Origin: Hermatobates lingyangjiaoensis
Lineage: Eukaryota; Arthropoda; Insecta; Hemiptera; Hermatobatidae
Assembly: GCA_026182355.1 (NCBI GenBank)
Contig: JAPFBL010000164.1
Location: 434,001-498,000 of the forward strand
DNA: 64,000 bases
Reading direction: 5' to 3'
The notes under the pieces were generated by a model. That model searched no databases. It worked only from the letters and a program-made list of their open reading frames with translations, and was not told the DNA's origin. The position numbers were made by a program, and so were the translations under genes. Position 1 is the stretch's first letter, and each line of letters opens with the position of its first letter. Below are positions 56,654-64,000 of this stretch, piece after piece.

Positions 56654-57302
56654 GGTTATGGATATTTAAAAAGACCTTAAGATGAAGATATGGAAAAATT
56701 CACTAACTAACTAGTCAACAAAAAGGAACACAATAATCCTGTTCCATTCTAGCTTATGTTAACTGCATTATTCATTGTATGGCCAGCACCTACGAGCTGA
56801 ATAGTTTAAGAACTACCATACTGGTCAGTGACCTGGGTCGTCCCCTCCGAAGGGGAAAAGCCCTAAAACCCGGGCTGGGCCCTACCCAATGGGTAGATAC
56901 CAGTTTCAAGAACTCTACCCAATTAGAGTTCTTACCCACTGGTAAGGGCCGGAGGTCTAGCTCCCCCTAGTTGCTATGCAGGCAACCACCCGAGAAGAAA
57001 CTGCTTCTCACACAGCGACACATCACATATGATCATTTGTGTCTACTCAACTTGAGTGAGAAACCACAGCCACCACGAGTCCGTCCGCATGACGATGCAT
57101 GGGTAATATCCTGAAAATAAGATAAAGAAGAAAAGTAAGAGCAAGTAAATGAAGAAGGTGGAAACTAAAATCACCCATGGGCTTGGAAGCCTCGTCCCCG
57201 TGGTACCGATAGTATTTTAAGAGCACTCGGGTGAAAAACGTATGAAAAATGACTATGCCAGTACAATACTGCATTATTCATTAAGTGCTCAGCATGAATA
57301 GT
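56654..57302 (+). repeat. Second copy of the 54.8-kb repeat, split by an insertion
   Basis: Flank 56654-56776 and flank 57268-57302 together match 54816-54967. The join is marked by ACTGCATTATTCATT on both sides (56762-56776; 57268-57282). Confidence 0.85.
56777..57267. mobile_element. GC-rich 491-bp insertion of unknown class
   Basis: It is bounded by a perfect 15-bp target duplication and proved by the empty paralog at 54933-54947. The first half is GC-rich and rich in secondary structure: AAGAACTCTA/TAGAGTTCTT nested in ACCAGT/ACTGGT (about 56902-56945), and GACCTGGGTCGTCCCCTCCG with CGAAGGGG. A 63-residue plus-strand frame (56779-56970) and a 75-residue minus-strand frame (57047-57274) have no recognisable domain. 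There is no poly(A) at either end and no terminal inverted repeat. The long duplication suggests target-primed retrotransposition, perhaps a structured-RNA-headed non-LTR derivative. Confidence 0.8.
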
Positions 57303-57362
57303 CAAATAGATTCACTTGGTCCATCTTTCTTCTACGAGCCAATGATTGGTAACCAGATGGTC

Positions 57363-57683
57363 GGGGGCCAGTGTAGCTCACTGGTTTACACGCTCACTTT
57401 TAAACTGGTCGATTAGGAGTTACATGCTCACTCGGACCCTCAGTTTATTCACGCGAGAGGTGCAAATAAAATTTGACCACATCATTTTTCGGAGAAGACA
57501 TTAATCTGTCGGTCCCAAAGCCTGTACAATATCAGGTACTTATTAAAGATCTTTACTCTACATACACTTGAGTTAAACAAAATTTAGGACTCCCAATGTA
57601 GAATGGTCAGTGTGTGGTATCACAAAGTGTTAATCTTTGACCGATGAGTGTTCTTACTTAAGACTGCAACCTCACCTAACCCA
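57363..57683 (+). mobile_element. tRNA-SINE copy, near full length
   Basis: The head is GGCCAGTGTAGCTCACTGGT; the B-box region is altered by a local duplication. The body is complete: TCTGTCGGTCCCAAAGCCTG, CACTTGAGTTAAACAAAATT and AGGACTCCCAATGTAGAATG. The tail is GACTGCAACCTCACCTAACC, the AACCT-type end. Confidence 0.85.
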
Positions 57684-57892
57684 ACAAGATGGTCAAAGTC
57701 ACTACCTTAACTTACTAAACAGGCAAAACAGAACTGACCATTACTTATTGACCTTACGGTCAATACGCTGCTCATTTAACTCAACAAGAATAAGTCAATC
57801 AAAGTTGTACTGTCAATTATAACGTCTTGAAGATTGGAGGTTTCAGTATCCATTTTTTGTGGTACATAGAAATCAGATCCCGGAAAGATTTA
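57684..57892. other. Short unassigned spacer
   Basis: Nothing was recognised. Confidence 0.4.
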
Positions 57893-57975
57893 TGAGCTAT
57901 TGATTCTAAGCCTGTACGATGTCAGGTACTCGTTAAGAACCCCTACTAAAATAAACTGGAAGAAGGTAAAATCAA
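57893..57975 (+). mobile_element. tRNA-SINE body fragment
   Basis: TTCTAAGCCTGTACGATGTC followed by AGGTACTCGTTAAGAACCCC matches the SINE body. Head and tail are missing. Confidence 0.7.
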
Positions 57976-58590
57976 CTACTACTTCCATTGTTGAACTAAC
58001 CTGTAATGTGGTTACCTTAACTAAATGGATACAAATGATAAATGGTCATATTTCAATCCTAGAAGTGTGTAAAGGAATAGCAACGAGAGAGTTGACAATA
58101 ACAACACCAAATTTAACGTGCACACTAGTGAACGATAATTTAGTCAGCCGTTTATATTTAAAAAGGCCAAAATCTATTCTTTTCATGTTTTAAAAAAATC
58201 TGTTGAAGATAAGCAAATTCAACTTTTGAAAGCTAGGAAGACAATTTGACGTTAGAAGAAAGGGAAGTTTTACGGAACATACAATGCCATACTTTTATAC
58301 TGATATTAATGTGTAATACTCGTATCCTCCAGGCTCTTCTGCTTTTTGGTTGTAGAGTTTGTCTTGTTACACGAAAGCACACTAAACTTTATGAACACCA
58401 TGAGAAAGTCGCAACGAAGGCAATTTGCTGTTTGAGCTCATTATGTTGTGTTGGCCTTTCTGTCGCTGTTGTTCTATATGCAACATTAAGAAGATGACTA
58501 GACCAAGTCCATGGTTGAGCAGGGATTCTCTTTTTGTAACCCTTGACCTGGATAGCAACAAGTTGAGAGTTGATTCTAGACTGTTCATAG
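57976..58590. other. Unassigned DNA
   Basis: The frame 58246-58497 (83 residues, Cys-rich, no recognisable domain) could be real or chance. No other content was identified. Confidence 0.35.
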
Positions 58591-58715
58591 CTCTAGATTT
58601 ACAGTAGAGGGTTTTGAGTTAAAGTATTTTGTAAAGAACTAGTTCTAGACCCTACATTGTTCCAGATTCAGCCTAAAGAGTGGAAAGCTAAAGTTTTTGT
58701 AGAAAGCTAGTTCCA

Positions 58716-59283
58716 CACCCTCGATAGTGGAGAGCTAATGAGTTTTGACGAGTGCTAGTTCTAGAGCTTAGATAGTTTAAGATTCTCACTATAAAGTTGA
58801 CAGCTTAAGTCTTTTGTGGTGTTCTAGACCCTCGATAGTGGAGAGCTAATAAGTTTTGACGAGTGCTAGTTCTAGAGCTTAGATAGTTTCAGAGTCTCAC
58901 TACAGAGTTGATAGCTAAAGTCTTTTGTGGTGTTCTAGACCCTCGATAGTGGAGAGCTAATGAGTTTTGACGAGTGCTAGTTCTAGAGCTTAGATAGTTT
59001 TAGATTCTCACTACAGAGTTGATAGCTAAAGTCTTTTGTGGTGTTCTAGACCCTCGATAGTGGAGAGCTAATGAGTTTTGACGAGTGCTAGTTCTAGAGC
59101 TTAGATAGTTTCAGATTCTCACTACAGAGTTGACAGCTAAAGTCTTTTGTGGTGTTCTAGACCCTCGATAGTGGAGAGCTAATGAGTTTTGACGAGTGCT
59201 AGTTCTAGAGCTTAGATAGTTTCAGATTCTCACTACAGAGTTGACAGCTAAAGTCTTTTGTGGTGTTCTAGACCCTCGATAGT
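58716..59283 (+). repeat. 111-bp minisatellite, five full units plus edges
   Basis: The (G/C)ACCCTCGATAGT anchor lies at 58716, 58827, 58938, 59049, 59160 and 59271, exactly 111 bp apart. Each unit holds GGAGAGCTAATGAGTTTTGA, CGAGTGCTAGTTCTAGAGC, TTAGATAGTTTCAGATTCTC and AGTCTTTTGTGGTGTTCTA. Degenerate units extend left to about 58590 and right to about 59360. Confidence 0.95.
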
Positions 59284-59360
59284 TCTAAATTCATATCAGG
59301 GAATAGCGACCTAAAATATTTTGTAGACAGCGAGGCCTTGACCCTCGAAACTTCTAGATT

Positions 59361-60470
59361 CACACTAGAGATGGAGAAAAATGGATGGACCGGACCCTAT
59401 AATAGATGTAAAAAAACATAAAATTTACCAGCTATTTTATCTTACCAAATAGAATCAGTAATAGAGTGGTACTAATAAAAATAAAGTGTGACTTTATCTA
59501 ATAGTTATACCCCTTATTCAGCTTATATAAACTAGTATCTTCCATCTTTATCCTTCCTACACTCTCGTACAGTCCTCATTCTATATTCATCTATGCTTTA
59601 TCCTAGAATTACAGAAAAAAAAGAACTAGCTTTAAGAATGTGAGATACGACAGAATTGCATATTACATATTAAATTTATAATGCTATTTATAAGAAAAAA
59701 AGATATAATAAATATACACTTGTATTTTATACTGTTAGAAAACACAATGTAGTCAAGAATCTAGGATTAAAAAAAAACAAGGTGTGTAAAGTAGAAGAGT
59801 CCAACCATTCATTTTTTTTTTTTAATTTAAAGGATTATTTGGCTTACAAATTGCTCTCGTTATTAAAGATATACGTGAATGTTTATACAAATAATTCCTT
59901 GGGAAAAAAATAAAAATGGGTTAAATAAATCCCGTTTAGGAATTACTATGGAGTCAATTGTGATTGGTTTAAGATAGAATGGGTTGTTGCGGAATAATAA
60001 ATTAATAATTTATGGATGTTGTGGTGAAGGATGCCAAAGGACTGTATTTATAATACAGAGAGAGAAGAGACTGGTATAATGATATGCAGTCTGAGATGCC
60101 AGTATGATATGGTTATATTTATTGGCATATGTTTTGTGTTTGTGTCATACAACAGTTTTAATTCAACTTTCTCGTTATATTGGTGCTTCAAAACACTGCT
60201 GTCACAATCAAAATCTAAAATGTATAACAGTTATTTACTATACCGAAAGAATTAAAATTAAGGCTAGCCATTACGGCAATTCGTACATATATATAGCTTT
60301 ACAATATCCAAACAATCGAAATAAACAAAATCATACAAGGAGAGTTTCTTTCTGATAATAATTATGCAAAAAAGTGATATATGTTTTACCTAAGTGAAGG
60401 AAGATTATAACAAACATGAATTTTGGTATCAGATCAAACCTTTCAGTAATGGAAATGCATAAAGTAATTT
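59361..60470. other. Unassigned AT-rich DNA
   Basis: No gene was recognised. Frames at 60031-60355 lack domains. Confidence 0.4.
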
Positions 60471-60475
60471 TTTTT

Positions 60476-61090
60476 TTCAATACGAAACAAGTTTAAAATA
60501 CTGCAAAACTTGCATTTTGATTTTAAATTAATGTTTTGTAGCCAAAAATTAAAAAGTAATATACTTATTGCGAGAGTTTGCATCTATGTGCCATATTTTT
60601 CCATATTTTCTGCTCAATTACCCTGTGAAATGCATTCTTGAAGAACAAAATCACATATTGCTGGTTTTCTCTAAGTGTAATTATTAAAAAATATGATACT
60701 TTATATAAATACTGAAGGAATATTATTAAAGTTGAATTTCGATATCAGAGTAAAGCATTTTTATGTAAAAAGTAAAAAAAAAATATTGTTTTCATAAATA
60801 TTTGAAATAAAGTTTAGAATACTTTCAACTTTATTTTCATAACCCTAAAAATTAAGGCTAAAATTTTGTAGCCCAAAATTAATAAGTTCTTTAACTAAAT
60901 AACTGAGTTTTATACCTACTGGGTTTTTTAATGCATGCATCTGCTGTAGCCCAAAGCTTTGTGTCCACTTCCTCTGTGAAATTCATTATTACTGAATGAA
61001 ATAGTATTTTGACCATTTTCACTAAAAGTAAATAGTTTACATTATTCGTGACATTATAAAAGATTAACATGTAAATTCAATTTGTATTTG
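60476..61090 (+). repeat. Diverged tandem duplication, ~330-350-bp period
   Basis: CCCTGTGAAATGCATTCTTG (60621) corresponds to CCTCTGTGAAATTCATTATT (60970). ATGTTTTGTAGCCAAAAATT (60531) corresponds to ATTTTGTAGCCCAAAATTAA (60863). There are two old copies. Confidence 0.55.
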
Positions 61091-61107
61091 ATGCTCTAAT
61101 ATGTACA

Positions 61108-61360
61108 CCAAAACTCAGTGGCTTGCGTGCTCGCCTTTCATTGGTAGATCCCTGGTTCGATTCTGACTCCTATCCTGAATTTCTTCACATAGAAGGTAAA
61201 AAAAATCTGTGCATGTCATCCTTTGAGGAAGCCGTTGAGTCATCCGTCCTTAGAAGATGTTATTTACTCATTGAAGATCCATACTCTAAATACACAGTTA
61301 AACTAGTTAAAATATAGGACACCGACTCCTAGTGTAGAATCACCATTGGCTCACCCATGT
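61108..61360 (+). mobile_element. tRNA-SINE copy
   Basis: The head GTGGCTTGCGTGCTCGCCTT and a nearly intact B box GGTTCGATTCT are followed by body blocks CATACTCTAAATACACAGTT and CTCCTAGTGTAGAATCACC. The CCGAGCCTGTACGATG block is missing or strongly altered. Confidence 0.75.
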
Positions 61361-62200
61361 TTTTTACTAAATTGTGCCAAATAATAAATGAGCCTCAATT
61401 TCCCCTCCTCGAACAGCACTAAAAGGTAAAAGCTTTTTAACCGTGAGAGTTGAAAAACGAATTACAACAACATAATCAAATTTTATATGGTAAAAATTGA
61501 ACGAAACTCAGAGAAATACGAGTATGATTACCTGTTATATAAGAACTTATGATTAAGTTGTCAAAAATACTTAGCGTGTTAAACATTAAACTACTTTAAA
61601 CATTATTTAATGAAATCTAATTTAAAAAATGTATTTCTTTGATTGATGAGTATTTTGACGTTTTTTTTTTAAATTTGTTTCCAATGGTAATGGTGCATTA
61701 ATTTATATTAATTCTTATGAAAAATGCGAGTGTTTCAGAAATTATCGTGAAGTTTAATCGGAATCGTTGTAGAAAAAGGACTTAGGGAAGTTCTTGAATC
61801 CCTTACTTATCACCCAATCTGGCAACACTGGAAGACTTCCCCCTCCGTTCTACAACCCGACCATAGACTTGTCAAAGCTCTTCTTTCACTTGAATAGGCG
61901 TGTATCTTCCATCATTGTCTCTAGCACGATTTCTGTTCTTTATTTATAACTAAATAGCTTGAAGAAACAGTGGAGAAAAAGTTTTGTCTAGTACATATTA
62001 TAGAATGCGAGATAAGACGGCAGTTATTTAACTTATCTTTATTAGATTCGTGTTATTTGTTATCTTTAAACATCGGTTTAGCCTGTTATTAAAAGACCCT
62101 TTTCTTGAGACTCTTGCCGATAATAAGTTTGGGACCCATAGCGATAAGTTTTACCCCAATTATTGTAAGAAATGGACTTATGAGGTACGCATAAGGTCAA
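61361..62200. other. Unassigned AT-rich DNA
   Basis: Nothing was recognised. Confidence 0.4.
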
Positions 62201-63142
62201 AACAGGCTTAATGTCTTCTCCCTCCCGATGTGCCTTCACCTTGTCGTGGTGGGGGGGGGGGGGGCTTAACATGCCTGGGCTGTTGCTCCTACATGACATG
62301 AACTAAGAAAGGCACAAACAGGGGGACGGTTAGCATACGAGGGTGGAATGTCCATTCTCCGTGATATGGCTGAAAAGCTGGGTACACGTTTTAATATCAA
62401 AACAGGAATGTCCATTCGTTCGCGCGTTGTCTTGGATGATAGTCCGTCCTTATTAGTCTTAAATGGCAAACGCATGTCTTTTTCAAGACTTCTCTTGCGG
62501 GGCTTGGTGAGGTGCTTGGCCCCTGGGCTGGAGTCGCTGGTGATTAGGTACGCTAGGCATCTCCTAGCCTGTGGGATTATCTGTTCTTTCAGCCTCGTTT
62601 GGTGAATGCCTGTCTTTTTTAAGACAAGGTGTCCTTGTTCTTGGATTGGTGTCCACGCGTATGGATAGTCCGCTCAGTCACGCACCTGTTCTGGAGCTGG
62701 GTAACAACTCCCCTCCTCTTTTTCTTCTTCAGCTTTGCTTTTGTCTTTCACAATATTTTTTTTCGTTCCTCTGTAGGCAACTTAGGTTGCTTTTCCTTCG
62801 TTTTCACTATACCTCACAGATTCCAATGCTTATGTAAACAGCTTTTGTTGATGAAGGTCTTGGAAGTCCTCCTTCTCGGAGTCCGCCTTGGGCACTTCAC
62901 GAGGACTTCCTATTTTTGTCATTTTAAAGTGGTTGGTTTCTCGTCACGTGACAAAAAGGCTACTTAATAAAAAATCAACCTTTTTTGCTTTATCGTGGCA
63001 TAGAGAAAAGGCCCAGGTCTGAGGCACGACTTACTTAGATGTTTTTTACCTCTCGCATGAAATCGAGCGACAGAGTGGTAATGAACCCCGGATCTACCAG
63101 TCCACAGGCGAGTACCTTGTCACTGTGCTACCCTGGCCCCTG
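62200..63142 (-). mobile_element. tRNA-SINE with ~800-bp internal unit (composite copy 2)
   Basis: On the minus strand: SINE head 63142-63018 (GGGGCCAGGGTAGCACAGTG, GGACTGGTAGATCCGGGGTT, ending TCGTGCCTCAGA), then the internal unit (63018-62226), then AGAAGACATTAAGCCTGT (62220-62203), the start of the SINE body. The unit shares CTTTATCGTGGCAT, GTCACGTGACAAAA, GCTTATGTAAACAGCTTTTG and TGTGCCTTCACCTTGTCGTGG (plus-strand words) with copy 1. Plus-strand frames at 62348-62605 and 62629-62967 are open but have no domain that I recognise. The word CACCTTGTCGTGGTGGGG resembles the 5' ends of some RTE-type non-LTR elements, which I offer only as a lead. Confidence 0.55.
62251..62264 (+). repeat. Homopolymer G14
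   Basis: The G run follows TTGTCGTGGT in composite copy 2. The corresponding run in copy 1 (28940-28947) has 7-8 G, so it expanded or contracted after the copies separated. Confidence 0.9.
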
Positions 63143-64000
63143 ATTAAATTATTTAACAAACAATTTTTGAATTGCTTGTATCGATAATACTATATTTGCA
63201 AGCCTGTGGTCAATTATTAATTATTTTAATTAATTAATTCTAATATTTATAGCAAATATAATAATAATAGCTATAATTGTTATCAACTTTACTATAAATA
63301 AAATCAATACTTAAATACTAATTGCCTACTTTATTTAGTGAATTATTATATGAAACAAAATATGGTTGTTAATGTTATAAAATTATTTTTACTATAATCA
63401 GACCTGAGAACGTAAATATAATTGATTAAGTAAACAGTAAAAAAGACTATTTAAGATAAATTCGTCGACATTACCTTTCCCTATCTAGTTATTTAGTTTT
63501 CAAAAATAAAGTTAAAATGTTTCTTTGGCTTAATTAAGTCTGTTTTCTAAGTGAGTCAAGCACAAAGTACTCTGAGAGTTGGTTCTAACAACCACACAGC
63601 TTTAACAACTTCCTGCTATCTCAGCTACACTGTGTTCTACAGCACTCTAACCAACACGGAAAACTTCTTCAAATTTATTTAATGAATTATATATTTGCTA
63701 TCTAATTGTGTATTTCTTTTTTACTTTGTAAAGTTAAAAAAGGAAACCATTGCAATAAAGATGTGATGTGGAGTTACAATAAGGAAAAATTGTCCAGTTT
63801 AAAATAATAAAAAAGTTATACAATATTAAAAGTATAACTAGAGTTCAGAAGTGTAAAATAAAGTCCCACTTGAGACATCACACGGCTTTCAGCTAGGTAA
63901 GTATAATGGTGTACCTTCGTTGGATTCAACGCATGAATAGATAATTATATTTTTAATTAATTGAACAGGCTTTTCTGTTTGAAATACCGCTGTAGTTCTT
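63143..64000. other. Unassigned AT-rich DNA
   Basis: No gene or repeat was recognised up to the window edge. Confidence 0.4.

Noticed and set aside
56777..56830. HDV-like ribozyme at the start of the GC-rich insertion
   Set aside because: GGCCAG and CTGGTC could pair as a P1-like helix, but I could not place P2, P3 and P4 convincingly. Left as a check, not a call.
58246..58497. 83-codon Cys-rich frame
   Set aside because: No recognisable family, and overlapping frames on both strands are equally open.

Overview
The window is AT-rich animal nuclear DNA. It is saturated with simple repeats, mainly (TA)n plus (TG)n, (TC)n and C/G homopolymers of 13-17 bases, and with fossil transposable elements of types typical of invertebrate genomes. 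I found no intact cellular protein-coding gene, no rRNA gene, no functional tRNA gene and no CRISPR array. Almost every open frame is short, low in complexity, or part of a broken mobile element. The species cannot be named from this sequence. An invertebrate metazoan is the safest reading; the AACCT-repeat tail of the main SINE recalls the arthropod telomere unit but proves nothing. The window reads as intergenic DNA or the inside of a very large intron.

Mobile elements. (1) Penelope-like elements (PLEs) dominate. There are coding remnants of the reverse-transcriptase C-terminus (8.9-9.2 kb, minus), the GIY-YIG endonuclease (12.0-12.5 kb, plus) and the extreme C-terminus with its 3' UTR (21.1-21.5 kb plus; 3.0-3.4 kb minus). 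About 25 further loci carry only the 3' tip, in at least five sequence families, often as head-to-head inverted pairs and nearly always against (TA)n. (2) hAT elements with terminal inverted repeats lie at 611-1402 and 54060-54533, both internally deleted. (3) A broken Helitron helicase lies at 22.0-22.7 kb on the minus strand. (4) A tRNA-derived SINE family has about 14 copies, the most complete at 35933-36257; a 5S-rRNA-derived SINE lies at 7.55-7.81 kb. (5) Two short elements with TTAA target sites resemble piggyBac MITEs (44992-45168; 35179-35352). (6) A GC-rich 491-bp insertion of unknown class has a 15-bp target duplication (56777-57267).

Tandem repeats are the other main component. Three unrelated minisatellites have nearly the same period: 111 bp at 39.83-40.25 kb, 109-110 bp at 43.28-43.97 kb and 111 bp at 58.7-59.28 kb. 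There are also ~160-bp, ~65-bp, ~176-bp, ~290-bp and ~349-bp repeats and a 1.2-kb pyrimidine-rich tract (48.59-49.76 kb).

The most interesting observations are these. The PLE tips share a hammerhead-ribozyme-like core (CUGANGA, stem II, GAA) in which stem I and a very short palindromic stem III keep pairing while their sequences change between families. These tips recur as long near-perfect palindromes. A ~0.8-0.95-kb unit sits at the same internal position of the tRNA-SINE in two separate copies. Three insertions can be timed or proved because the window also holds an empty paralogous site or a flanking target duplication.
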